A stretch of DNA of 64,000 nt from Panopea generosa (taxonomy: Eukaryota > Mollusca > Bivalvia > Adapedonta > Hiatellidae), in assembly GCA_029582155.1 (NCBI GenBank), contig CM055901.1, positions 46,311,228 through 46,375,227 of the forward strand, read 5' to 3'. Below the pieces are notes generated by a model that was not told the DNA's origin, made no database searches, and saw nothing but the letters and a program-made list of their open reading frames with translations. Of the stretch, positions 1 to 12,700 are shown piece by piece; the stretch's first letter is position 1; each line of letters opens with the position of its first letter. Made by a program: the position numbers and the translations under genes.

Positions 1-527
1 AAGTTAGGAATTGAGTGTACTTGTCCATTGGCAGTAATGTTTGGATTGATTGTACTTGTCCATTGTCAGTAATGTTTGGATTGATTGTACTTGTCCATTG
101 GCAATAAAGTTAGGGACTGATTGTACTTGTCCATTGGCAGTAATGTTTGGATTGATTGTACTTGTCCATTGGCAGTAAAATTGGGACCAATTGTACTTGT
201 CCACTGGCAATAAAGTTAGGGACTGATTGTACTTGTCCATTGTCAATAAAGTTAGGGACTTATTGTACTTGTCAACTGACAGTAAAGTTAGGGATTGATT
301 GTACTTGTACATTGGCAGTTAAGTTAGGGACTTATTGTACTTGTCCATTGGCAGTTAAGTTAGGGATTTATTGTACTGTCCACTGACAGTAAAGTTAGGG
401 ATTTATTGAACTTGTACATTGGCAGTTAAGTTAGGGATTTATTGTACTTGTCCATTGGCAGTAAAGCTAGGGATTGACAGTATATGTCCATTGGCAGTTA
501 AGTTAGGGATTGATTGTACTTGTCCAT
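1..527. repeat. 35-36-bp tandem repeat, about 15 units
   Basis: Units have the core TTGTACTTGTCCATTGGCAG followed by TAAAGTTAGGGA. Successive GTAC motifs lie 35-36 bases apart (17, 52, 87, 123). Units differ by a few substitutions. The array is cut by the window edge, so its true length is unknown. Open frames on both strands here only translate the repeat. Confidence 0.95.
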
Positions 528-2458
528 TTTTACGCATTACATGATTAACACACAATTCAATCCCCCCCCCCACTTTGGCACTACTTTATCCATTAAAGTA
601 TACAATAAACAATTAGCTTGAACATAAAAAAATGAAAATTGATGTGCAATAAACAAGACTATATTGTTTGTCAGCCCAAATCAATTAAATGTTTATAACC
701 ATAAGTAGCTATTAAGTCAGATTGATTTATATAGGTGTAAATGGTGCACAAAGACATGGTCAAAGTTGGCAAAAATGCAGCAAGCTTTTTAAATCAATTC
801 ATCAATTGTTTAAACACAATCTTTTAATAAATAATTGAAAATATTAATATTAAATTTGGGATGCATATAAAAAAAAACATGTATCAAACTGCATAATATC
901 AGGACAACAGTGTAAATTATATCACCAGTTATTTATTTAATCAAAAAGACAAAAGCAAACATCTCAGTACCATTTCCTTGTGATAGCTGCATTGTTTTGA
1001 TCTACTGGAATGTGAGGCCCACCAAGTGCATGATGTCATACAAATGTTATACTTTGTAGCCTGACATATTTTCGTTTTTGTTTAAGACTATTTCCGAAGT
1101 TTACAGGATCAAAGGTAGGATAAAGTGGGATCAGATGATTTTACAACAAGACATTGAATATTAGTGTTTTTAAAATAAATGAAACAAAAAAAAAAAATAT
1201 GAAAAAGACTGGTATATATTTTTTTTTAAGGTCTTACAAAGCAACTGTCCTGTTAATCCAGTTGTAACGACATAGTGTCATAGTAGAAATTGATCTTATA
1301 TTATTAAAAAGTTTCTTTCATTGCCATTGTGCACAAAAAAAAATATTATGCAAGGATTGTGCATTATATCCTTTTTCCCCAGCAAGTTAATAAATTCAAT
1401 AATAAATGTAAGATTTGCTTTATCACATAACTCAGGAAATATTAGCATTTACCATTTATTTAACAGATCACCTCTGTAAGAAACGATAAAAGAATCTGGT
1501 GTATTAGTTTCCGTGAGTCTTCATAAGTATGATGTAACATCTCAAAATAACGTCATTTAATCATGGCAAATCAACGTAATTTATATATTCGGGCAAGTCA
1601 GAAAGTACTACGGCAATTTACGTACGAAAGCCGAAAAACACTGAGTGTGAATTGGAAGTGAAATTACACTAGGACAAATGCACCATAAACTATGTGATAA
1701 AAAAAAAATGTGTGAAATGTTATGCATTGGCCATTAACACCCACCCCCCCCTGCTCCTTCCACCCCTTTGTAAATGTCAGACAAAAAGCACATAAAAACA
1801 ATAAATATATTGTTAAAGGACAACATTTTATACATAATTGAACCATTGTCAATCCTTAAATTAAATAAGGACCATTTCTCCTCACCACATGGGAGCCTGG
1901 CAGGTCGTCAAACTGACTGAAACTCAATAAAAATACAGATTTATATCATTTTTTTATTGACATAGCCTTTCCTTGACATAGAATGTCAGAGCTTGATCAC
2001 AGCAGCTTTTAGTATGAATAATAATGGAGACATCCAGCTACATAAAAAATAATATGCATATTCAATTACTGCTGAACTCTCGGAAACACAATATCCTGAT
2101 ATCAGAAAATCAATGACTATTTGGTCATTATTTACATAAAAAAATGAAAACAATGTTTGTTTTAATGCAGCAAGTAACATGATAGTGCAACTATTTAAAT
2201 TCTAAAATTTTGACATTTTTAGAACTTTACCTTTCCCAGAAAACCTGTTAATTTTGTTACCATAGAAAATAGCTCTAGACAGATTTTCACAAAAAGAATA
2301 AAATTGCATCTTAGAGACTGGCACATTATGGTTTCTGAGAATCCATAAATAATTTAATTACATTTCTACAGACATTCCGAAGCTTGACAAATTGTTTCTT
2401 AAACAAAGCCAGAGACTCTAGAAATGGATGATGCTGCCATTGCTCTGCTCACTCTCCT

Positions 2459-2489
<31 letters not shown>

Positions 2490-3050
2490 CTTGGTGTTAT
2501 GCAACATATTTAACTTTTGAAAGGATTAACAATGATGTGAGGATTTTGCCATGTAGTTTGCCCAATCAACATTAGTTAGTTTTAACTAATTGTTGGCTTA
2601 GAACTCAATGGGCATCAATATAGTTTACCCCATAGTTCCCATAGTTACAAGTAGCTTTTTTTCATTTAGCAATACGACCTTTGTACCACCATGTGTGAAA
2701 ATTACGTGATAAAACCTGACCTGACATGAGTTCATGATATCAACTGAATGGTATTTGACTATACATATTTTAAACAGTTATCCACTTATAAAAGACTAAA
2801 ATGTACCATGAAAAAATGTACCAACCAATACACCTTTAGCTAGAACAAGTACCACGGCCAATCATGATGCATGCAACATTTCTATTTATCACTTATAAAA
2901 GACTATCTCCTAATTTTGGAATTTATATATAATAATTATAATATAATGCAAAAACTCCATTTCCGTAAATAACTCATAACTTTCCCACTTGAATCAGTGG
3001 TGAAAGACAAATGATAATGAGATGCAATGCCGTATACCAATCATCATGGA
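528..3050. other. AT-rich non-coding DNA, no gene seen
   Basis: No open frame has coding character on either strand. The stretch has many homopolymer A and T runs, a C run near 560 and 1746, and a (CT)n microsatellite at 2467-2488. If the signal-peptide exon at 35227-35371 starts a leftward gene, this is intron or flanking DNA of that gene. Confidence 0.6.
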
Positions 3051-3140
3051 GACTGTGGCAAGGCAGGGATCCGTACTTGCAACCTCTGGATTAATAGTCA
3101 GATGCGCTACCAACTGAGCTAATGAACTGAGAGGGTCATA
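3045..3140 (-). repeat. tRNA-derived SINE head fragment (family B)
   Basis: Read on the minus strand it has an A-box-like TAGCTCAGTTGGTAG, an anticodon-arm-like stretch, and a B-box-like segment ending in GTACGGATCC, in tRNA order and spacing. The B box is degenerate. It resembles the heads at 58563-58785 and 21033-21225. It is more likely a SINE remnant than a functional tRNA, because I cannot pair a clean acceptor stem. Confidence 0.55.
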
Positions 3141-4149
3141 TCACCATTTACTTTCCCAAACCTTCCAAATCAGTCAAATCACATGTTTGCATTCAATAAA
3201 TGACATATAAAAAAGAAATTACATTCATTCATCCAATAATGTAACATAAAAAAGAACAACTTTATAATTTTAAACCTGCACTACTTGATAAATCTTAAGA
3301 TTTCTTAAAGGCCTTGTTATCCTTTAATAAATGTTTGTTTGCACTGTTGGGATCCAGCTTTCATGATCTTAGCTTGATCATAAAGTAAGCTTAAAGCTTA
3401 TTATGAAACAAGCTTTATTTATAAAATATATATCATAATCTAAAATATAATTATTACTATAATTGAACAGTTTGACTGCCATACGCTCTATTGCTGTTTG
3501 CATTTGCCTTAAATGATGATAATTAATTGTATGTATGGTGCTGAAGTCAAATATTCTGCATTTATAAAACATTTGAAAACATTTTTTTTTTTTGAAAAAG
3601 CTGTTGACAAAACCGCTATGGCATCCCATTTCACAAAATATCTAAAAAACACTGCATTAGTCATTATATTTAGTCACTTTTACGGAAGCAAGCATCAATT
3701 AGGAAGCCATAGAAAACTCTGAATCCAATTTTCTCATCTCATTTTATCCTTAAAAAAAAAAAATATTATCTCTATCCAGTCTGCATTTTTGATGGAATTC
3801 TTTTTTTCTTTCATTTTTGTGCTTTTTGCCCCTTTAGTCTTCATAGAAAAGTTTTGCATTTAATGAACACTGGCCGAGGAGTAAATTATTGTCTTTACTG
3901 GATGAATACGGCACTGGGAAAAACTGAATTGAGAGAGTTCATAAAGGCTTAATCATTTATGTGTTGGTTCCCAGCTTTCTTTTCCAGGAAACCAGCACAT
4001 ACAACACACATTCAGGGAAATTGACATTTAGCCAGTATGTTTTATATCAATCTTAAAATGGTTTTATACAGTAAGACATGCTGGGATATCTAAGGTTTTT
4101 TACTCAGTACATAGATCACTCATTTGTAGATAACATTGTCTGTGGTTAA

Positions 4150-4440
4150 TCTTTTTCCATACAAAGGAGAAAGTGTCTGTGCAAGTTTTGTGTTCGTCAA
4201 CTTTTTTACAATATGTGTCTGTGTCATTCATTTTTATGTTCAATCAACTTTTTTTACTATATGTGTCTGTGTTTTTATAGTTCTGAACTTCATCAACATT
4301 TTTTTTTATGTGTCTGTGTTGGTTTTTTTTGGCGTTATTAGTCAACATCAAATGTGTTGTTTTATTCTGTCCATTTCTGTGTCTAGTTTGTGCTTGTATA
4401 AAAAATAGTCTGTGTGTGTGCATGTGTGCATGCATTTGAG
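4150..4440. repeat. degenerate TGTGTCTGTGT-containing tandem repeat
   Basis: About four imperfect units of roughly 50-60 bases share ATGTGTCTGTGT and a T run following CAACTT. It ends in a short (GT)n-rich stretch near 4410-4430. Open frames here are low-complexity translations. Confidence 0.65.
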
Positions 4441-4492
4441 TTGCAAATTTGTTTCTTACACCCTATATTATTCTGTTTTATTCATATCACCA

Positions 4493-4790
4493 CAGCGGTG
4501 GTCTAGTTGTAGGTATTTCGCCTTGCATGCAGAACGTCCTGTGTTGGATACCCAACCGGGTCATAAAAAAAATTGAAAAATGGTACTAGAAGCATCTTTG
4601 CTTGGCGCAAAGCATTTAGATGACAGTTCTCAGTCTGGTTGTCTCTGTGCCAGTATAATGTGACTGGGTGGGGTATCATACCACAGGTGACAGTGCTAAG
4701 AATACTGTATAAAGATAAACAGCATTGAGATATGACTGAAAATTTGCTGAAAGTGAAGCTTAACACATTACTACAACAACATCATCATAC
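4493..4790 (+). repeat. tRNA-derived SINE, family A, copy 1
   Basis: A tRNA-like head (GGTGGTCTAGTTG as A box, degenerate B box before CCGGGTCAT) is followed by the family body with GGTACTAGAAGC, CTTGGCGC, the TGTGACTGGGTGGGGTATCA block, and a (CAA)n-like tail. The same body occurs at 6262-6567 on this strand, and at 18644-18957 and 33145-33463 on the opposite strand. Boundaries come from that comparison. Confidence 0.85.
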
Positions 4791-6261
4791 TGTATCTTAC
4801 TAAGCATCAAGATGAACATTCAAAACAAAATCAGTCCCCACTGCAGTTATCTCAAGAAACCATCTATATATAAATAATTACACAACAATAATCATCCGCA
4901 GTCTCAATATATAACACGGTTCTAGGAATGCTAGTGCGGACTGTGTTTGTTTTTTCCAAACTTTCCTACTAATACAATCATGTACGACAATATAAAGCTA
5001 CTCAATTCGGAGTACCAGTCAATCATGTAAAAAAAAAAAATTTGATTAAATAATCTAGATTCCTTCCGATTCTGATTTATACAGTATCCTGTGTTGGTGA
5101 ATTAGTTTCTTCAGCAGCTTTGATTAACTTTCTAACCCTATCTTTTTTATTATCTGTTTGCAATGAAGTAAAAGTGCAATACTTAGTGTACTGTTTAAAG
5201 ATGAAAATAAAATGCACATAGTGACAAACTTTGTCAACATGACTTACTCTAGTGATATTTGTCAAATCACAGACTCAACCCAGGTGCAGACGCTCGTCTT
5301 TATTTTAAAGTCCATTAATGAATATGTGTTTATGAAGTTTAATCACTATAACATGAGTAGTTTGTTCAGAAAAAGAGAAAAAGCTGAGCCAAAATGTAAA
5401 CTTTCACGGGAAAATGCAAGTTTTACGGAGTCCATTAATAGGTCAGGGTCAGTGCTATAAATTTTTTTGGTTGGTGATCAGTTTACAGTTCTAATCAATA
5501 GAATACCTAAAAAATAAAATAAATTTAAAAAAAAATAAATTGAATTTTAAAATAAAAGCCAACCCTATGTAAACAAAAATCTTTAACGTAAGGTTTTAGA
5601 TTTAGAGCCCATTTAAGTATAGAAATTTTGGTAATTTAACTATATACATTGTTACAACTTTGAGCCGGCAGCTTACATCATATGGCTACCATGGTTGACC
5701 TTTTCCACTCTCGGTTCAGTTATTTGTTACTTGATGCATCACAACTCAAAGGTCTACATCAGATGGCAAATTGTTATCAAATTGCCTTTGCAGCGATTAC
5801 AACAGGGGGCGGAATAGCTGACATCCACTTAAGATCACTAAACCAGGGGAGGAATAGTTGACAGACACCAGTTGATTTGAATTCCCGCTCCACCCTCGCA
5901 TGATTATACGCCATTTACGCGTCATCTAAATTGAAATCCTGAGCAAAACACAGAAATGTAATTTCCGGCGAAGATATGTTTCATAGTGATTTAATGGGGG
6001 TGACCACTGTCATTTGCAAATTTCGTCTTCATCAAAATGACACTGATGCAGTCCTTGATGCAATAAATTGGCAATAAACGGAAGCCCAATGCCAACAATT
6101 AACTATCATATTAGTCACTGCTGTTTGTTATGGATCAATGACATGACATGTATGGTATTTATAAATTTGAACATTTCAATTATTATGCCAAGCACTAAGC
6201 CATCCTCAAAAAAACTGTTTGCTGTGCACCGATCAAGACCTTTTGCTATGGATAGTATTTT
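4791..6261. other. AT-rich non-coding DNA
   Basis: No coding exon is evident. A short stretch at 5380-5460 resembles pieces of the degenerate repeats further right. The 5640-5940 segment is less AT-rich but has stops in all frames. Confidence 0.5.
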
Positions 6262-6567
6262 TTATTTTAAGGGGTTGGGGGGTCAAACTGCAGAAGGTTG
6301 GGGTTCGATCCCCATTCTGGTCATATCAAAGACTTGAAAAATGGTACAGTACAAGAACCTTGTTTGCTTGGTGCTCAGCATTTAGAGTATAGTTCTAGGT
6401 CTGGTCAGCCCAGTGTCAGCATAATAAGACTGGGTGGAATATCATACCATGTGTCTGCGGCATGCCACTCCAGTGTGTCAGCAATCAAAATACTGTCTAA
6501 AGTAGAAACCATTGCATATGACTGAAAAATTGTTGAAAGCACAGCTAAACAGCATACAACAACATTA
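6262..6567 (+). repeat. SINE family A, copy 2, head truncated
   Basis: It contains a good B box (GGTTCGATCCCC near 6302), GAAAAATGGTACAG, the GTCTGGTCAGCCCAGTGTCAG block, ACTGGGTGGAATATCATACC and a (CAA)n-like end. The A-box part is damaged. The two overlapping open frames here are translations of the SINE. Confidence 0.85.
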
Positions 6568-7439
6568 ATAAAGTAGAAAATATCATATATAATTTTTTAG
6601 ACCTTATGAAACGCGTCTTAATATTCGAATCCTCACTCACCCTCACCCAGCTATCATCTCTGTGATCTTACGGCCATCATTCAAGTCCTAAGAACAAAGA
6701 CAAGATGCACTGACCACTGTTAAATAACTGAAATATTGTTGATAAAAGGTGCAAACAAACCAGACAAACAACAAAGACAATAAAAAGTTTGAGAGGCTGC
6801 TTTTAGATTGGAATGGTCTGAGCACAGCAAACAATTCATTTTTTTAAGGATGGTCTAAGAGAACAAAGAAATAATTTCCAAGTCAAGTTTTAGTACTCTT
6901 TAAATGAACGCTGCAGAAATAAAACAGAATACAACTTGTGGTTATGAAACTCTGAAACTGTGTACGGATACTGCTTGGTATTGATCAAGCACCGGAAGAG
7001 TTCCAAATACAAATTTGTTTGTACAATAATTTCACACTTTTAATTTGTATAGATCCTATTGCCTTGCATAACAATTAATCAATCTGGACTTTACTTTATA
7101 TTACATCAGTATGAAAAGGAAATGTGTATGAGATGTACATAAACCTATTATCTCAATCATGCTACTGGCCAATTCAAATTAGCTGAAATATTAGCCAATA
7201 TACATAAATGTAATTTACACCGACCAAGGTCATATATCGTAAACTTCATTCAGATAGGACCTATATTCAAGAGATATCAAAGTGCAACACATAAAGAGAT
7301 ACATTGTTAAGAGGCTACTTACCTGAAAATGAAAAAGTGACACCAATGCAGGAGGTACCAGATTATTAACTCCTCAAGTAAACAACCAAAAAAGTCAACA
7401 GACAACATTAACTGTAGGATATGGATATATATAGGATGT
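6568..7439. other. non-coding DNA with a candidate splice signal
   Basis: It is AT-rich, without a convincing exon. The only notable item is the minus-strand splice-like junction at 7307-7339, listed separately. Confidence 0.5.
7307..7339 (-). other. candidate recursive splice site (minus strand)
   Basis: On the minus strand a pyrimidine-rich run ending TTTTTCATTTTCAG is directly followed by GTAAGTAG, with the junction between plus-strand bases 7323 and 7322. This is the shape of a zero-length exon: a 3' splice site fused to a perfect GTAAGT donor. It lies about 28 kb downstream of the donor at 35227, in the orientation of that gene. Alternative: it is the donor of an ordinary exon at 7323-7406, which has an acceptor-like CCTACAG upstream. 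That exon would hit a stop in the phase set by the known first exon. Confidence 0.35.
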
Positions 7440-7616
7440 AGAATTTCTACATATATGTAGTTTGTATATGTATTCTACATATATGTAATTTGTATATGTA
7501 TTCTACATAAATGTAGTTTGTATATGTATTCTACATATATGTAATTTGTATATGTATTCTACATAAATGTAGTTTGTATATGTATTCTACATTATATGTA
7601 GTTAGTAAATGTAGTA
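7440..7616. repeat. 28-bp palindromic minisatellite, segment 1
   Basis: Units are about 28 bases: TAGTTTGTATATGTATTCTA followed by CATATATG. Each intact unit contains the palindrome CTACATATATGTAG. It is interrupted at 7616 by a small transposon, with further segments at 8413-8540, 8795-9561 and 14050-14175. Confidence 0.9.
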
Positions 7617-8412
7617 CACTCGGGTCCCATTATAACGCTGTTCTTGGGGTCCACAAAATGAAACCGCGTTATAAGAGGACCGCGTTATAGCAATAATTAC
7701 CTCGAAAAAAATCTATGTCGGTTATTCACACCTATCGTGCAGTCCGACTCTAAGTGAATGGTATTGTTGGCATTGTAATATGATACAACGCGTATTTGGT
7801 TACAACAGATACACTTACATATATACAATATTAATACAAAGAAGAAAGAAAAACGTTTTCGTGTTTTGATTATTTTAAAACTGGCAGCCATTTCAATTTA
7901 ACCCGGAAGGAGAAACAACGGTGTCTATATAAAAAATTGCGCTTCAATTTAAACTCAACGCTGTTAAGTGTTAAAATATTAAAAATGTATATCTGAAGTA
8001 TTAACAACAATAAAATAACAAAAATAAGTTTGTGTTTACGATCCGCTTCATTGCTTGATCACGTGATCACTTGATAAGTTTGCATATGGCTTCCGTGTTT
8101 GGCGCGTGACAGCATTTATTGAAGCACTTGGGATTACAAACTGTTAATAGTCAATGCTGGCATGAATCAATCACTTAAACTATCCTTTAAACCACCATGA
8201 GGTTATGGTTATAATAGTTTGTTATAATCAAGGGTAATTGGTCAGTAGAAGAAGGGTGGTTATCCAATCAAAACATGGTGATGATCTATTGTTTGGTTAT
8301 CATTTGCGCAGATTTTCAAGTTTTATATCACGACTTTTCCAACCCGTCGAAAAAATGGGAGCCAAGCAAAAACCGCGATATAACGGAATTCGCGTTATAT
8401 CGGACCGCGTTG
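7617..8412 (-). mobile_element. Tc1/pogo-like non-autonomous element, copy 1
   Basis: This 796-bp insertion splits the 28-bp minisatellite. It is flanked by TA on both sides (7615-7616, 8413-8414). The ends are imperfect inverted repeats of about 20 bases: CA, then GGTCC, then ATATAACGC at one end and ATTATAACGC at the other. TA duplication and CA-starting ends fit Tc1/mariner/pogo. It encodes no transposase. It carries a 64-codon minus-strand frame (7697-7891) with a hydrophobic N-terminus, followed by a donor-like CGAG|GTAATT. A diverged, inverted copy lies at 24838-25636. Confidence 0.75.
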
Positions 8413-8540
8413 TATATGTAGTTTGTATATGTATTCTACATATATGTTGTGAGTAAATGTAGTATATGTAGTTCCTATATGTATTCTACATATATGTAGT
8501 TAGTATATGTAGTATATGTAGTTTGTATATGTATCCTACA
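8413..8540. repeat. 28-bp palindromic minisatellite, segment 2
   Basis: It continues the array of TATGTAGTTTGTATATGTAT units between two insertions. Confidence 0.85.
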
Positions 8541-8794
8541 TACCGCATATTCCCTTATTAACGCCCCCCCACCCCCTCTAATAAACACCCCCCACCTATT
8601 TTTCTGGAAAATTAAAAAATAAAACGTATATGCGAGTCGAGTGTGTATTCGCCCATCTTTCCCAGATCGATTATTTTGTTACACAGACAACAATTAGCAG
8701 AGTGTTTATCACTTTTGAACTCTCTAACCCATTGTTTATATCTTGGGTCACTTAACCACTTTTGGTTGAATATACACTTCCCAATATTTGCCTT
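8541..8794. mobile_element. transposon-like fragment interrupting the minisatellite
   Basis: A non-repeat stretch begins ACCGCATATTCCCTTATTAA followed by a C-rich run, and lies between minisatellite segments. A similar start (CCGTATATTCCCTTATTAAC) occurs at 16912, which suggests the terminus of a dispersed element. The family is unassigned and the right boundary is approximate. The open frame inside is not convincing. Confidence 0.45.
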
Positions 8795-9561
8795 ACATAT
8801 ATATGTAGTTAGTAAATGTAGTATATGTAGTTTATATATGTATCCTACAACTATGTAGTTTGTATATGTATTCTACATATATGTAGTTTGCATATAAATT
8901 CTACTTATATGTAGTTTATATATGTTTTCATGTAAATGTAGTATATGTAGTTTGTATATGTATTCTGCATTATGTAGTTTGTATATGTATCCTGCATATA
9001 TGTAGTTTGTATATGTATCCTACATATATGTAGTTTGTATATGTATCCTACATATATGTAGTTTGTACATGTATTCTACATATATGTAGTTCGTTCGTAC
9101 ATGTAATCTACATATATGTAGTGCGTACATGTACTCTACATATATGTAGTTAGTAAATGTAGTATATGTAGTTTGTACATGTATCCTACATATATGTAGA
9201 TTGTATATGTATCCAACATATATGTTGTTTGTATATGATTTTTACATATTTGTAGTTTGTATATGTATTCTACATTTATGTAGTTCATATATGTTTTCTA
9301 CATAAATGTAGTTAGTAAATGTAGTATATGTACTTTGTATATGTATTCTGTATATATGTAGTTTGTATATGTATTCTGCATATATGTAGTTTGTATATGT
9401 TTCCTGCATATATGTAGTTTGTTTATGTATCCTACATATATGTAGTTCATACATGTATCCTACATATATATAGTTTGTAGATGTATCCTACATATATTAA
9501 GTTTGTATATGTATTCTGCATATATGTATATGTATCCTGCAAATATGTTGTATATATATAT
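8795..9561. repeat. 28-bp palindromic minisatellite, segment 3
   Basis: This is the longest surviving stretch, about 27 units of TATATGTAGTTTGTATATGT plus a variable ATTCTACA or ATCCTACA. It is interrupted on the right by the 4.5-kb transposon. The minus-strand frame inside is a repeat translation rich in Thr, Tyr and Ile. Confidence 0.9.
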
Positions 9562-9734
9562 GAGCCGCTCTCCAGGAAAACCGGGCTTATTGACATAGTT
9601 ATGACGTCGAGGAAATCCCGGCCAAAGTAACGACGTCATAAAACACGTAGCATTTCGCTAACATAAACTTTGAATGTGTCTTTACAACTTGAATTTATAT
9701 TATAAATTTATCAAGGTTAACTCGGATTTTCTAG

Positions 9735-12700
9735 ATGGACAGTGATATAGAGGTAAGCAACTAAGTTTACATTTGTATTTTATAAGTAAATATTTAATTT
9801 TACATAAGGACTTTAATGTTAATAGTGTTTTACACTTTGCGATACTGGCCAGTAAATTGTCGATTCATTTCCACAATGTCATGTATGGTAAATTTGTTTG
9901 TTATAAAATAAAAATCTGCGATGTTATCTGATAAATTATAAACTAAGGAATTAATTCAATTTGAAATCGTGTAGCTATAAACTGTCTTTAAAATGACACT
10001 AATATATTTCAAAATGGCATTGAAATGATAATGAATCCTAGCACTCCCCCACCCACCAACAATGCAGTATGTAAAATGTACAAAATCGTGTTCATTAGAC
10101 CAAGTAGAAAGTTAAATCGTGCCATCGTTAAGATTTTAAAGGAAACATTTTTAATTGTAAATGTAATGTATATTAAAAAAAAAATGAAAAACGAAACTTC
10201 ATATGAATTTATGACGTGCCGTTACATCTGTACGTAATATCATCGTTAACGATTCCATTTTGACGTAATAGGCGCGGTGGTGTAGTGGTTATAGACATGG
10301 ACTATTGTCCAGGAAAGCCAAGTTCGGATCCCGTGAGACGCAAATTCTTCTTTTTTCTTTCTTTTTTTCTTTTCATATCCCAAACCCTAATTAGTTTTAT
10401 AATGACTCATTTTAAATGTTAATATGTGGCATTTGATTCCTAAATATAGATTATGAGTTTCGTTAGCACATCTAACATACTATCGATTTCGATTACATAT
10501 TGTATCAGTCTTTTATTTGTTTCTATTTTAGGAGCTAGAGAGTTTGTTCTCCGAACATTTTGGGAAAACACCAATTTCTACCCCATTTGCTTCACAGGCC
10601 AGTGACAGTGAGGACAATGAAGCCGTTCATGATGATGGTATCATTGACGAAAATGACCTGCAACTGAATGTTGATGAACGAGCAAGACACTTTCTAACAA
10701 TCGTATGTGAAGAAAGGGCGGATTCAGATAGTAACGATGGAAGAGAGCATGACCCTCAAGATGATAATGTAATGTTAGAGGGTGACCAAGATGTACAGAG
10801 AATTAGGCAATTTATGTTTACTGGGTGTGATTGCCATAACAACTGTCATACACATTTTAAAGAGCGAGATATTTACAAACACGTATTGGATGTGCGTGAA
10901 ATGGAGAAAAGTGACAAAGAAATGTATATTATGGCAACACTGGTTGATAATTCAGACAATGAATCAACAAAACGTGGAAAGAAAAGACAGAGAGTAAGGT
11001 ATGAGTATTTTTTTCTTGGAAAACATGTATGTAAGAACACATTCAAACTTGTTTTTGACATAGGTAAACACAGCCTTCAAAACATTATGACACACATCAG
11101 TTAACACGGCGCAACCACAAGAACACATGCAAATACAGGACGGAAACCAGCTAAGTCCCTTAAATTTGATGACATCAAATTGGTCGTTCAATTCATTTCA
11201 AATTACGCAGACGAATTTGGGATGCCACAGCCAGCTGCTCCAAGGGGACGAGACAATATACCTCCAATTTATTTGCCAAGTGATACAACAAAAAAATGTG
11301 TCCATGAAAAATATGTTGCTGGTTGTATTGAAAAAAGCCCAGAATGCCGTTCTGTAAAATATACCACATTCTGCAATGTATGGAATACATGTCTTTCTCA
11401 TGTAAAAATAGCGACACCTAGAGACGATGTATGTGCTTCTTGTGAGAAAATGAGAAAAGCCATAATGGATTCTGTTACTGAAGAAGAAAAGCTGGAATCT
11501 ACAAACAAAATGAAAGAACATATATTGCAGGCGCAAAAAGAAAGAGAAGTATATAACACATGTATTAAACTAGCCAAACAAGCCCATGGCATCTCTGAGG
11601 CAGAACAATATGTACACTATACGTTTGATTTCAGCCAAAATGTATGTTTACCCCATCACGCCAGGCAGATGGGCCCATTGTATTTTACAACGCTTAGAAA
11701 AATACAGATATTTGGATTTCGTCTGGACGGAGTTCCCCGGCAATTGAATTTCTTAATCGATGAAAACGAGACGACTGGAAAAGATGGAACATCAACTCAC
11801 GGTCCGAACTCTGTAATATCGATGATCGACTGGGCTTTACAGTCGCACGGCAGTGGCGAGACAACTTGTACTATACATGCAGACAACTGCCCAGGTAAAT
11901 TTTAGATTTTTTTCTTTTATGTCTGACTTATTTTTCATCATTACTATATAGCATGTTAAATTCATTTTGACTTATGCTTATTTATAAATGTATACTATGA
12001 TAATGAACTTGGAGTACAACGAACATATTGGCTAATGTATTACACTATTTCTATAACTACATGTTATTGGAAACACGCATGTAAATTTACTCTGTAAGTT
12101 TGCAAGGAAAAACACTATTATTTAATGATAAGTGAACTAACAAAATATGTAAATTTTAAAAAAATTATTATTTCACATACTTTAACTTCAGGTCAGAACA
12201 AAAACCAGTATGTACTTGGTTATTTTATGTGGCGAGTAATGACCGGAAAACACCAACGCATAGAGTACATGATGCAAGTGCCCGGCCATGCACGCTGTTT
12301 GGTGGACAGCGGCTTTGCCTCTTTGAAGAAACTCTATCGGCGTACTGACTGTGATACGATAAGTCAGCTTGAAGAGGTTGTCAACAAATCATCGTCAACA
12401 AATGTTGCGGTCCGGTATCCATCATGGCAATGGCGTGACTGGAAATCGTTTCTCGGACCAGTATTCCGCCCGTTACAAGGAATAAGGTATAGCTTACCTA
12501 AACATTTACTTCATGCACACAGTATGTGTTCCTAGTTATATACTGAGTAATGAGAAAACGTATTTCAATAGCATAAAACCAAAAAAGAAAAATACTTAAA
12601 CGCTTGTAAACACATAAACGTCGAATGTGTTAAATTTTAGTTACTTAGGTTACATGTTTTTATTAGTTTTTAGTGAAACACCATAATAGATTTGACAGAA

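Noticed and set aside
156-386. 76-codon frame and its antisense counterpart
   Set aside because: Both only translate the 35-36-base tandem repeat.
10782-11592. Several antisense and out-of-frame open frames inside the transposase region
   Set aside because: They are shadows of the transposase exon.
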